Assembly: GCA_963681505.1 (NCBI GenBank) | Contig: OY811975.1 | Location: 6,811,490-6,875,489, forward strand | Direction: 5' to 3' | Source: Eunapius fragilis | Taxonomy: Eukaryota > Porifera > Demospongiae > Spongillida > Spongillidae | Length of the DNA stretch: 64,000 nt | Shown: piece after piece, positions 23,101 through 34,924 of the stretch | Layout: each line of letters starts with the position of its first letter | How positions within the stretch are numbered: the stretch's first letter is position 1 | The notes under the pieces: generated by a model | Databases searched by the model: none | Told to the model about the DNA's origin: nothing | What the model saw: the letters and a program-made list of their open reading frames with translations, nothing else | Program-made: the position numbers and the translations under genes

Positions 23101-23248
23101 ATTATATTGTACTTATACATTTGTACAAATTTTTAATTTGGAACCACCAGCGCATAGTACACTCAATGAAGCTGATATACACCGCGAGCTCATTATAAAC
23201 CACGTGACCAATTAAAATTATCATATATGTGCATGCAGCAATATTTCG

Positions 23249-23335
23249 TAGGCTGGGAACGAGAACGCGAGATCAATTGCGCGTAAATCGCGATGATTTA
23301 CGCGCAATTGATCACGTTTTCTCGTTCCCAGCCTA
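23249..23335. repeat. 87-bp near-perfect hairpin
   Basis: Outer arms TAGGCTGGGAACGAGAA and TTCTCGTTCCCAGCCTA are exact inverses; inner arms GATCAATTGCGCGTAAATC and GATTTACGCGCAATTGATC are also exact, with only a few unpaired bases between the two sets. It may be a tiny foldback element. Confidence 0.9.
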
Positions 23336-24516
23336 TAATTTGCGCAATATTGCTCTAATTATCTTCATTCCACGCAGATCCGCGCGAGATGCGTAGAAAT
23401 TTTTCCCTGGGTAGCCACCTGGATGAGTAAAATCAGCATTTGGCAAATCACTGTGTGTCAAGCAATGCAAAACTAGAAATCTGAAGTGATGCTCACAGGC
23501 AGCAATCCTTGAATTGAGGCTACTTGTTTTGTGTGTGCATCAAATCTGCGTGTGATTTTATTAATCAGATGGTCAAGAAAAGATGTGACAATTGCTCGCT
23601 TGTAGTACTCGTCCCTCTCTATACCTGGACGTAGTGTGCATGTGTGTGCATGCGGAATAATTATCTGATACAAAAACTGGAGTCGTATGTACGATGATTC
23701 ATAGATGCTAGAGAAAACTGAGCAAATACCATGCATACCTACTTTGTCTTACCTTCTACGATTTGCACCTTTTTCAATATGTCTGTCTAATAAACATTAA
23801 TTGCATTATCAATAATGTCAACGATACAAATGATGTAAGGCGCGCGTGAATTCGATTGCATAATCCACTATTCTCTAGAGACTGCAATACATAATTCCAG
23901 CATGCAGACCCCTCTTCTTAGGGTGGTGTATCGGGATCAACTCGTAGCTATCGCACTTAAGGAGGCTTTCTCTGACACATCAGAAACTTTACAATTATGG
24001 CTTCATGCCCTCATGATCAGATTCTATGAAAGATCACATTGCATTGATGAAATAATCGGACTGCTTTGTGAACCTCAAAATGGCGTCGTGGTTTATGCAT
24101 TTTATTTGGCATTTGGTTGTTGCGTGAAGAAGCGGTGGGCATTGATAGGCAACCGGCATTTTCTTGCTCTAACCTGTCCAGTCTGGCAGTGACTTCTTTC
24201 TACCCCAGGCAGCTGGTATATTTGAAAATATGAACACATACGTCCGCGTTCTAATTATACACTGAAATGTCCATGTTCTAATAAAAGTGCGAGAGGGAAT
24301 GGAAATGGGCTGCTAAAATAAAATGCTATACCAAAGTATATGTTATACGCGTATAGGGTTTGTGTGCATGAATTTGCACGTTTCATGACGCGGGTACACT
24401 TGCTAGCATTAAATTGTCCCTTAACCTCATTCATTATCTAAGTATGAATTGCATTTGGCCCGTCCCGCCCTCCAATACTGAGATTCGCGGCAAGGGGTGT
24501 GTTGTAAAATTACTAA

Positions 24517-27500
24517 ATGGAGGCTTACGACTTCGTTGTTCCGCCGCCTCACGAATACTGTTGTCTAGTTACGAAAAAAGTTCTTCTAGAGCCGTATTTG
24601 ACTCTCTGCTGTGGTATTCACCTCTCCAAGCAAGTTGCCGACCAGCACAATGCCGAAAAGCGACCATGTCCTGGCTGCAACGTGTCGACATTTACTACGG
24701 TGCTCGATAAGTTTGTCCAAAAGAAGGTACTGGACCTTAAAGTGAAGTGTCCCAACACCAGCAAAGGCTGCTCATGGCAGGGGCCCGTGATGGAATGGGA
24801 GGCCCACCTGAATTGCTGCGAGCTCGCTCCTGTACCGTGCCCTAACAACTGCAACGCACTGGTGACGAGAGGCATGGCGAAGTCGCACGCCGAAAACGAC
24901 TGCCCGTTGCGGCCGGCGACCTGCAAGTACTGTAGCCACCGCTGTTCCTTTGCGTCTCTCACCCAAGTGCACTATGCGGTGTGCCCCGGATATCCGGTGA
25001 CCTGTCCCAACGGGTGCGGTGCAGACAGTATTGAGCGCCAACTACTTCCAAACCACATAGTAGGGTGTCCGATGGCAGTCGTGCAGTGTGATTTTGTGTC
25101 GGTGGGGTGCGCGACCAAAAGCCCGAAAGTGCGAATGCAGCAGCACATTGAAAGTAACGTCGGGGGCCACCTGTCGCTGGTAGTCGTCAAGCAAGCGGAG
25201 ATGATGAGTGAGATAGAAGCGCTTAAGAAGGTGAATGATGTGAATAGTTATTTGCGATGGCGATTACACGTTTGGTGTTTATATGCCTTCCGTGTGCGCG
25301 CATCTGGCTATATGTGTACAAAGCCTATAGCTTCGCGAAGTTGTATGAAATGTGGTATATATTGTGTGCTAATGACCGCCTAGGGTTAACAGCGTCTTAC
25401 CACTGCGGTTGGGACTTGTTGACTTCGGTTGTCTTGGTAACTCAGGGTAATGAATCATTCATTGCAGTACGTGTGCAATAACTGTGTTCTAATGCATGCA
25501 GGTATTTCATGACTCTACTGATGGCGGCTCAATCAGGGTGGATGAAGTGGTAGGTGTATTGTTAAACGGAGACACAATGTTCAATATCTATAAGAATTAA
25601 TGTATCCATGTATAGTACAATGAAGTCACCGCCAGACTGGACAGGCTAGAGCAACATTGGAGTGAATACATCGAAAAACAGTCCCAGATTGTTACCTCAT
25701 TGCAGACTGCCCTCAGTGAACAGGCTGAGGTAATCATGCATGCATGCATCATTATTAAGCACTTAGACAAAAATCCTGGCTATTCAACCACCTCCCACCT
25801 ACAAACAATATCACAGCTGTGCCTTGGAGACAGATTCCTTTGTGTTGTAATTGAGGTTGTTGGGATGTGTCCATGGGTGGATCAGGAAAATGAGCATGCA
25901 TGTCCATGTTAGAATTAGCACAATTGTTGTATATCATTGAAGTTAATTATACAGTGCCTTTGTGACAGCATTAAATAGTAGCTTCATCAGAGATAACACA
26001 TAGATGGATTGGAAACTAATCACGTGCTCCATAGATTTAGGCAATTTTATAACGTGCGGCGATGCTCGCAAGTGTAAATCACTAAGTAGACCAAAAAAGG
26101 GGCGGATTTTGTACTTTGAATACAGTTCTTGAATGTTACAAGGTAACCAACTATCCTTTTTAAAACAGTCAGCTTATAGATAATCCACCATTAGCGATTT
26201 GGTATAAATTTTAATAATTGACGGCGAACAAAAATCAGCTATTTTGTAACTTGTGGGGGAGTATCCGCGCTGATATAGAGTCTTAGACGAGCTGCTATCG
26301 TCTTGTTTGGTTACTTCATATGGCCTATTGTGTGCCCATCACTTTAGTTTGGCGCATGGTGTCTTTGTAACCCTCACACTCACATTTCCTGGTAGCCACG
26401 CCTTTGTTTTACGGAACCGACTGGTTTTGGTATTTTATTTTGACAGTGCAGTGTTGGTTTGTGTGCCCATCGCATGTTTTGAAAGGGCCAACGTGTCCCA
26501 TTTCTTTAGTGAATTTCTTCAATGGTGACGGGTGGAAGAAAGTTTATACATCGGAACGTTAATGCCTATTGTCCTGGGAGTCCCCCGCGGGGCACGTAAC
26601 GGGGGCAGGAAACAAATTATTTGGCGATTAGTTAATGCAGCTTTCCAGTGACGTTAAACGGTTTGGCCACGTTGTACAAGTTCTTAAGTATTTGGGTCGA
26701 AGTTTTTAAGCTTTAACCTGTTTGGCTGTTCTTGTAGCAGCTCGTCTCAGCTGAACCACCCGGTACGTAATACGCTCCCAGACAGTTTGAAATGCGCCGC
26801 GTAACTTAATAACAGAGGACTATATTTAGCTAGAGCAAGGACTTTGTACCCCACATGGCTACTTAGAAGTTTTTTTTGAAGGCGAGAGCTTAAAACAAGT
26901 CGTTTCATCCGCCTAGCTACATATAGCCGCCATTTACGGGCCCGTTAAAAGGTTTTGTTTATGCGCGTCAAACCATAGACAGTATAAAACATGGATTGGA
27001 AACGCTAGCCTTCGCATACGAAGTTACATTCAAAATAGGTGTTTTCTGTACTACAAGTGGTCACTTTTTGTGGGATTTTACTCACGAAGCATTGGTACTT
27101 CATGAACTAGAACCATTTTAAACTGATCTATAATCATTTTAGAATTGTTTAGTCAGTATTGCATCTATAAATTGTCATTTGTGTCGCACTAATTGATTGT
27201 CAAACCGGCTCGTTCGTGGGCCCGAAGCCCATGAGGTTTCTATTTCTTTGGCCAGCTTCACACGCGGTGTGACGTGTCTAAACGGGACCCTTCAACTTCA
27301 GGACCGAGGCAATAGCACTCCGAACGATACCTGTAGACATCTACAGGAAACCTGGAGGTCAAATAGTTTACGGAAATCGAAACGCGCATGAAATCCGTAA
27401 TCTTTATCGTTTCCAATATACTATCTATGGTCAAACGTATTGGGTATCTCCAATTTGGCAAGCTTTTATATAAACAGCGAATATAGTTCGGTCTTCAAAG

Positions 27501-29758
27501 CTTCGGTAACACAGATAAGGACTTATACAACGTGGCAAAGCCATTAAATGTCACTGGAAAGCTGAATTGTCTAATCGCCAAACAATTTGTTTCCTGGTGG
27601 AAAAATGTGCCCCGCAGGGGACACCCAGGACAATAGACATTACGACTGCTGAATGAAAGAAGAGCGAATATTTGAAGCTGGTTGTGGCTATTCATCGCAA
27701 TCTTGTTGAGTTAACAGTTTCAAAAGGCCTAAGCCTGTTCCAGACTCCTTAAGTCCTGTGGATACGTTGTCTGAGCTTGTTCCATATTCCCCAACACTCC
27801 CTGTCTCTTTACCCATGTCCTTTTTTAATAGCTGGTATGGTAGAATCTTTGCATTCTTTATATTAATAACAGGATAGCTAGAATGACACTTCCTACATTG
27901 TGGGGATGGATCATCAATGTCCATATGTCATAGCTCTGATCATAGCAACTTGTACGGATTCTTTCCAGGAGTGCACATGTTAATCAGTTTGATTGACTGT
28001 TTCCAATCCATCTATTTATTATCTCTGGTTTCATATATCTGATCATTCATAGTTATAGCCAATGTCAGAGCAATTGTAGTGTATGATTTCACCTTTGCTC
28101 AGGTGGGGACATTTTTTCAAGGTCCAGTCGTGTAGGGATAAGGAGGCTTGGTTTTATTTTGCGTACTAAATGTCAATGTTACACTGTTGATTTATTCATG
28201 GATGGTAATCAAGTTATTCAGGGATGGATGTAGATCTCGGTTTTGAAATGTGTGGAATTGATAGTAGTTGCTGTTTTACAAGTGCATATGAGGAAGAGAT
28301 GAGAACTATATGTATTCAAAACTGACATAAATACTTGTATAACTAGAATCAAAACTGTGGTTATAGTTTCTCTACACTGAGCATCAGCATTCATATATAC
28401 TAGTCATTTATTTTGTACTGCAATTCATTAACTTGAAATGCTATGAATATTACAGACCATTGAAACCTTGCAGGCAAAAGCTCGTGACCAAGAAAAGGTA
28501 AGCTCATGCTCCAAAATAGGATCCGTCAATGATGTAATAATCTATTTTCTCAGCAACAAGCAGCAATTGTAAGAATGGAACTCCAAATGGCTGAGTTACA
28601 AAAGGTACTACTAATGCTTAAAATGTCTTTGTCTGCTCCTGAATTTTTTCCTGAAGTTCCTATTGTGAAACCAGCTATATGCATTGTTATTAAGGGGAAG
28701 ATATTTTAATCCCTTATGCTTTCATTTTTTATTATGGAGAAATGTCCATTCTTAAAGTATTTCTACACTCATGTTTGCAATTAGTGTAGCCAAATATGGT
28801 TCTAAATCACATATTTATAGGACAGTAATGAAAACCATTTGCCTTGCAGATGTATACACAGAAAAGTGAATCATCTACTGCAACAGAGCACAAAAAAGGA
28901 AAGAAAGCATCACCTGACCCAATCCCTTCAGATCGTGATAACCAGGCCAAAATTATTAACAATGAGCGAAAACTATCTGCACCAGCTCCACAGCTGCCTA
29001 AGAATACAACACCCCAGCCAGTTCCTGAGAGTAAACGTTCTGTTGCTGAACATGACAAAGGCCAACTGGCAAAGGCAAGTTCTGAACCTGAAAAGATGGC
29101 TACTTCCGAACAGGGTATCAGGGCCAAGCTGATGATGTATGAGAACAAATCCCAGGCTACCGAGCGGTCAAACCAGCCATCAAAGGTCACCACCACACAG
29201 GCACCAAGTGAAAAGAATGATCAGCCTAAGGGGGTAGTATCTCATACACGACAGCTGTCTCAGTCACATAAGGTGAAGGCCTCACAGATAACACCCGTGG
29301 ACCTCATTATGACAGAATTCACTGAGCGGAAAGAGAATGATGACTTTTGGTTTAGTGACCCCTTTTACACTCACCAGAGTGGGTACAAGCTCTGTCTGAA
29401 GGTAATACCAGGTGGCCTGGGGGTTGGAGCCAGTAAGCATGTAAGCGTTTCTGTGTACATCATGAAAGGAGAGTTTGATGACTCACTCAAGTGGCCATTT
29501 AGAGGTGATATCACTTTGCAGCTCCTGGACTGGGCAAAGGATGAAGTTCACTGTGAAAAGATCATTTCATTCAATGACAAGGTTGACTCAGATGTCAGTG
29601 GCCGTGTTACTAAAGATAGGCAAGCAGAGTATGGTTGGGGAAACCCTGAGTTTGTGTCACATGCTGAGCTGGCATCTGGCCGAGCAAAGAAGATAGAATA
29701 TTTGCGCAATGACTCTCTCAAGTTCAGGGTTCCCAAGATTGTGATCTTTAGCAAGTGA
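24517..29758 (+). CDS. TRAF-like protein: degenerate RING, TRAF zinc fingers, coiled coil, MATH domain (six exons)
   Basis: TRAF-type proteins link receptors to ubiquitin-dependent signalling in the cytoplasm; the MATH (TRAF-C) domain binds partners and the coiled coil trimerises. Exons by splice signal: 24,517-25,230; 25,502-25,549; 25,616-25,729; 28,456-28,497; 28,554-28,604; 28,850-29,758 with TGA. Every junction is phase 0, giving about 625 residues. Residues 1-60: RING-like (EYCCLVTKKVLLEPY..CPGC), lacking some usual ligands. About 75-225: TRAF zinc fingers with repeated CP..C and H..C spacing. About 230-325: coiled coil spread over four small exons (RLDRLEQHW, MELQMAELQK). About 325-470: charged, Pro/Ser/Lys-rich linker. 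About 475-end: MATH (TEFTERKENDDFWFSDPFY, GYKLCLKVIPGGLG). The start is the first ATG before the RING in a plausible context (TAAATGG). The long third intron (25,730-28,455) holds an inverted-repeat insertion. The linker is longer than in vertebrate TRAFs. Confidence 0.85.
26555..27650. repeat. Inverted-repeat pair in the TRAF-like gene's third intron
   Basis: The stretch 26,560-26,735 (TGCCTATTGTCCTGGGAGTC.., GGAAACAAATTATTTGGCG, AGCTTTCCAGTGACGTTAAA) is matched inverted by 27,480-27,645 (same landmarks with scattered changes). The same sequence also occurs at the 3' end of the decayed repeat-gene copy at 6016-6160. Either one 1.1-kb element with long inverted ends or two facing fragments of one family. 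Confidence 0.7.
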
Positions 29759-30699
29759 AGAAAGGATAAAAAAAAACCCTGGTCTGATTTGTATGCACAA
29801 CAGTTTTTAAAAGTTTGCTTAATACTTGTTCTCCAGTACAAAAGCATTGGAGAGTGGTGAATTACCTAGGACAATTCACAGTTAGCAGCATGCTTACATG
29901 TAGTTATTTACCAATTTTTGCACAGATCTATTACCATTGCATCCACCTGAGATTTACTTATCATGTGGAGGTTGTGAGGGATAATGTTATGTATATATCA
30001 TAGTAAAAGAAATCTGAAAAAGTGAAAGCCATTTAAAAATATGCATGAATTGATATGAATTGTCAACTGTACAATTCTAGTTTGAAAAATTTAGTAACAC
30101 ATGTTCTATTCATCATGATAAGCTAGCCTGCCAATAATCCTCGTCGTTGCCCAGAACATTTTAATGATACAAAATTGTGGATTGGATTATATACATGTAT
30201 AATGATTCAATCACTTAAGCCAATAATTTCAATTGAGTAAAACCATGAAGCTGAATCGAACCATTCAAAGTGAAGCTCCCTACAACAATCACTGATTGTC
30301 ACCACCTGTTAGGTATGTTGTGATCCTCACCATGCACATGAGGGATCCTTACTACCAGCATTGTAAGGTGTGAGGCGATCCTCTCCTCCTTGTGAGGTGA
30401 TTACCACTACAAAGAATATTACAACACAGTACATTGTTAATACAGGGTTCCCATTAATGAATAGAGTGTTGTAAGCAAAATAATTTATGAATGTACAATA
30501 ACCACATTTAGTGAAATATGAACTGCATTATTAGATTATGTTTAACAGTTCAAATGATAAAATAAAACAGCTTGCAATTAATTAATTAGACACTTTAATG
30601 AGTAGCATGATTTATAAACTGGAAGGTAGGTTTGAAAAAGTATAAAATTTGATTGGCCTTTTACTACTTAATTATAATATTCAAAAACTATAATTCAAA
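29759..30699. other. Intergenic, TRAF-like 3' flank
   Basis: AT-rich with no recognisable gene or repeat. It presumably contains the 3' UTR of the TRAF-like gene; I could not place the poly(A) signal with confidence. Confidence 0.5.
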
Positions 30700-33600
30700 C
30701 TTAATGCCTCTCCCTGGGATGCTCCCCATGCATTGAGTATGAAAGCGTGGTTTAAGGTCACCCGAATTCTGTCCCATGTTCAATGTCGTTGTTCTTTTGC
30801 CCACTAAGGGGCAGGCAGCAGCTGCAGCTGGACGTTTGCTACCTAGCCAGCAAGGACCAACGTTAAGCGCTGGCTATCATTGGGTCAGCCTGCGTTCCAA
30901 ACCATTACGCTGGCAATGGTTAGGTGGCTATTGGGGTAGAAGCCCAGAGGGTGCCGCCCAAGTTATATTCCCCAAATAGGATTTAAGTGGTTTTGGTTCC
31001 AGGCATGGGGTACATCATGGTAGTACATAAACATTGTGTGTGCATGTGCCAAAATGTTACTAAGCTGATGCTATGACTGCACTGTTTGAAGGCTGTGTCA
31101 AGGGGTGACGTGTGTAAACCTTGTAGGCTTCGCTACGCTATCTGCCTAGGATCTTGATGTCCTCAGGTGGTAGACCACTCCTAGCCACTGCTGTTGCTGC
31201 TCCAATGCGTAGGCTGTGGGTGTTGTACAGTTTTGTGCTATAGCCACACTTTCGTATCATGTGATGCAGTACCAATCTCAGTACCCTAGCTGTGAGGGCT
31301 GTCCCTGATTGAAACCGAAATAGGGGTTTTCTTGCAGATTGTGTCACCTGACCTAGGTACCTCTGCATTGCAAAGTGTGGGCAGCACTTGGTGTGTGTCT
31401 GTCCGATGTGGATCTGGCAACCTTCACCCTTCTGGTCAGTCTTAGACCTCTTGATGGTGTCTACCATGCTGTCCTTATGCATGCCCATTGTGAACTCGCT
31501 GACCTTTGCAGACCGAAGAACCCCAATGTGATGGCTGCTTTGAGCATCAGGCGATCGTGAGCTGTTCTGTGGTCCCTGTCCAGCTGTGACAGCATCTGTC
31601 CTAGAATCTTGTTGGTGATTGGCTGACGTTTTGGTTTGAGGTGGGCTGCAGGCATGGAACGTTCGACACCTTGGACCAGGAGCTTGATCACCGGGTTGTT
31701 GGTTGTTGGACTTTCAAGAGCATTCACGTGGTGTAGGTAGGACACTGCTGATATGTACACCTGAATTGTCCTTGGCTGGAGGGTCAAGCTCAGGCCAGTC
31801 ACGAATAGTGCCAAGGTTCGAGTTGTACCCGGGAGTGGTTTCCGGTGGTGGGTGCTGCAGAAATCATAATACCTCTTAATCCCTGTCTGGTAGGTGTTGA
31901 ATGTGGATGGGGCCAGTGCTCTGCAGAGAAGCTTCTCCATCTGGTGACTTTAAGTTCTGCCAGCTCTGGAGGTACTGGTGTTGGCTGTGGGTTGGCCTGT
32001 GGGGCAAGGGCAGAAAACAGTGACAACTGATTACGCGAGAGAGCATCCACTATTCGGTTCAGTTTGCCTGGCAGGTGGACCAGGCGGACAATAAAACTGT
32101 GCTTGGCAGTGATGAAGAACAGTGTCCACAGGAGGTGTAGAATTCCTGGGTGCCTGGCCAACTGGTTGGACCAGGACTGCACTACTGCCATGTTATCACA
32201 GTGCACAGTGATGCGTTGTCCTTGCAGGAGATGTCCCCATGTGCAGGCTGCTGCAACGATGGCAAACAATTCCTGCCACTGAATCGATCGCAAGGGAAGT
32301 CTCTGATGAGGTGACCAGTCACCACGGAACCACGCCCCGTTGAAGTATGTACATGTACCATAGTCCAGTGTCCCCGAGGCATCTGTTAATAGGTTGATGG
32401 TCTCTGCATCCCTCCAGTTGGGGTCGAGGAAGATTGATACTCCATTGCACGAGGGCAGAAACCTGTCCCACCATATGATGTCCTCCCTTGCCTCCACATT
32501 AAGGTGAATGTGATGGTGTAGTTTGGAGACTGTGGTTGACAGCTCTATCAGCCTACGGAGGAAGAGACAACCAGATGGGACCACTGTGGCAGCAAAGGAC
32601 AACTTGCCAATCAGCGACAGAAGGTCCCGCTTTGTAGCTTTGTGCTTCCCAGCCAGGATTTGATTAAGATGGTCATTTCTTGCAGTTTGTCAGGTGGTAA
32701 TCGCAGCTGTTGTAGAGTAGTGTCGATGGTGAAAGGAATGTGATGGTGGTTGCTGGACCTTCCAGCTTGTCCAGGGCAACTGGGATACCCAACCTCTTAC
32801 ATACTCTGAGCATGGTATCTGCTGACTCACTACAAGTGGGCTGTCCAACTGGGCCCGCCAGGAGGAAATCATCCAGGTAGTGAATCACATCCGCTGCATA
32901 ATTGGTGGCCATGATCCAGTGGAGGGCAGAGGCAAACTGGTTGAAGAGGTATGGAGCCGAACGAAGGCCAAAAGGCAAGCATGTGTCTACATAGTACATC
33001 CCCTTCCAATGAAGGCCCAGGAGGTCCCACTCTTCTGCTGCAATTGGAACCATGCGAAATGCTGCCTTGAGGTCAATCTTGGCCATCATGCACCCTTTCC
33101 CATATCTGGACACCATTGCCACTGCATCGTCTACTGTGGCGTAGTGGATGGGAAAGGCTTCTTTATCAATGAAGTCATTGATGCTGCTGCCTTCGGGTGC
33201 AGAAAGGTGCATGATGACCCTCCATTTCCCATTCTTTTTAGGCACTGCTCCCATCCCTGATGTGCGCAGGTCGGTCAGTGGACACTCTGAGTATGGACCC
33301 AGGATGCATCCAGCCACAATTTCTTTTGCTAGCTCAGTGTCGATGATGTCTGGGTGCTTACGTGCTGATGCTAGGTTTCGTGCAGTGTCAGAAAACGTGG
33401 TCCATTATATCAGGTGGAAACGCCGTTGTCAATGCCAGCTAGCAGCCATGAAGTCCAGGCCTTGTCGGGATGATTTCTTAATTCTTGCTCGAAGGTAGAG
33501 CTTCGTAGTGGTGTGCAAGCTCGCTGGAGCTCACACGGGTGCCGGCTTGGTGCGAGGGCAGGCTGTAGCAGGGTGGTCCGTGACCCCAGCACTTGTGGGC

Positions 33601-34924
33601 ATAGTGGCATTCGGCTCCTTTAGTGCACTTGCCATAGTTAAAACGACGGCAGATTTCCTGGCCTGTGGTGGTGAGCACGGAGCGATCCCCCTGCTGGTTG
33701 CTGGCGTTTCCTGCTGTGGTGGCTGAGCCCTGACGAGGGGTGGAGCTGCCACTCTGCACCTGCTGCCGGGCACGAAAGGGGTTACGGGTAACACACCAGA
33801 CCAGTATGTCCTCCTTCAGCACGTCCCATTGTAACGTCGACTTGCTTCTAGCCGCTGCCTCCCAAAATAGCCGGTCGTATTTCAGAGCCGATGCAGCCGG
33901 GTAAGCGGAGAACAGCTGGCAGACGATGGTCTGATATTTTACCAGTTGCAACGCTGTCTTGGGAGCCGTCTGAACTCGGATTGCCAGGAAGATATTCCAA
34001 GCCTCTAGCCAACTTGGGAGATCGACCTGCCGCTTGGAAGCCTTGCGACTCTTTTTGGGCGCCACCGCTTGCCCGGGCACCGCGTCCTCTGTGGGTGGGA
34101 GTAACTTATCGAAGTACTCACCTCTCTTTATCTTCTTGACGATCCGCCTCGCTGGAGTGGACACGCAAGAGATAAGGGGAGAGTCCGTCGATGACCCGGA
34201 TGAGCTGGAGCTGCGATGCCGATGGTGATCGACGCTTAGAGCGGCTCTTTCTGTGACGTCTTGTAGAGCGCCTGCGCTTGCGGTGATCCGAACCATCCGA
34301 GCTGCAGGAGGTAGAAGAGCTGCCGGAGTCGGATGAGGCGCTTGAGGAAGAGTTGGTCGATCGACGACGTCTTTTCAGTCCGTGTGCCTTGCGTTTGCGT
34401 CGTCGTCGGGGTTCCACCTCGGGAGGAGGAGAACTTTCCGGAGGAGGAGAACGTTCGGTTTCAGCGATGGGCTTAGGCGTTGCATCCTCATCCGAAGATT
34501 TGCTGGATTCCTCGCTGGATTCGGATGCAGCGTCAGGCGCGTCGTCTCGCTCTGGCTCCGGCTCGCTAGAGGTTTCGCGAAGGTACTGGTAGAGGCGCTC
34601 TACCAGGGCAGCCTTGTTTCCCGTCGTCACGAACTTTGCCGCGCCTAGCCGACGGCGGAGGACTTCGCACGTTAGCTATTGTAGATCTCTACGATTCATG
34701 ACTTTGTAGCTGCAGTGGCTGATGACTGAGTGAGTCACCCTTCCCCGACCTCTCTTAAATAATGCCTGGGACCAAACCCTAAGAAACCCTATTTTGTTTG
34801 TTGTGGTTGATAGGCTGAATAGGCTGTATAGCTGGGGAGGGGTTGTATACTTAGCCATGCCTTTGAGCTCATCAACAGGCAGAGCTATAACCTTCCTGAG
34901 GGTAGCATTCCCGCCAACATTAAG
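30700..34924 (-). mobile_element. DIRS-type tyrosine-recombinase retrotransposon fossil
   Basis: DIRS elements integrate with a tyrosine recombinase instead of a DDE integrase. Parts on the minus strand, 5' to 3': a SAP-like N-terminus (GNKAALVERL) and Ser/Arg-rich region, about 34,118-34,630; a gag-like region with a CCCH finger (CRRFNYGKCTKGAECHYAH), about 33,480-34,290; reverse transcriptase with LPFGLRSAPYLFNQF and HYLDDFLL, about 32,670-33,320; RNase H (LLTDASG, VHCDNMAVV), about 31,950-32,600; tyrosine recombinase, about 31,138-31,940, with HSLRIGAATA near its end. Diverged inverted ends can be seen: GGTTTTGGTTCCAGGCAT (near 30,990) against the inverse of 34,760-34,785, and CTTAATG at both limits. 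The order fits DIRS. It is broken in about three to four places and looks almost full length. Moderately old, judging from the drift between the ends. Confidence 0.85.

Larger units (their letters stand above)
21763..24516. other. Gap between Ginger element and TRAF-like gene
   Basis: AT-rich, no host exon recognised. It holds a possible decayed transposon-protein piece (22,590-23,100), a perfect-arm hairpin (23,249-23,335) and one unrecognised 96-codon frame at 23,902-24,192. The promoter of the TRAF-like gene should lie in its last few hundred bases, but I saw no clear core element. Confidence 0.5.

Noticed and set aside
23902-24192. 96-codon plus-strand frame
   Set aside because: No domain, no partner exons and no repeat match; left unassigned rather than called a gene.
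24618-25190. Minus-strand frames across the TRAF-like exon
   Set aside because: Antisense shadows of the zinc-finger coding sequence, without domains of their own.
31845-34648. Plus-strand frames across the DIRS element
   Set aside because: Shadows of the minus-strand retroelement genes.
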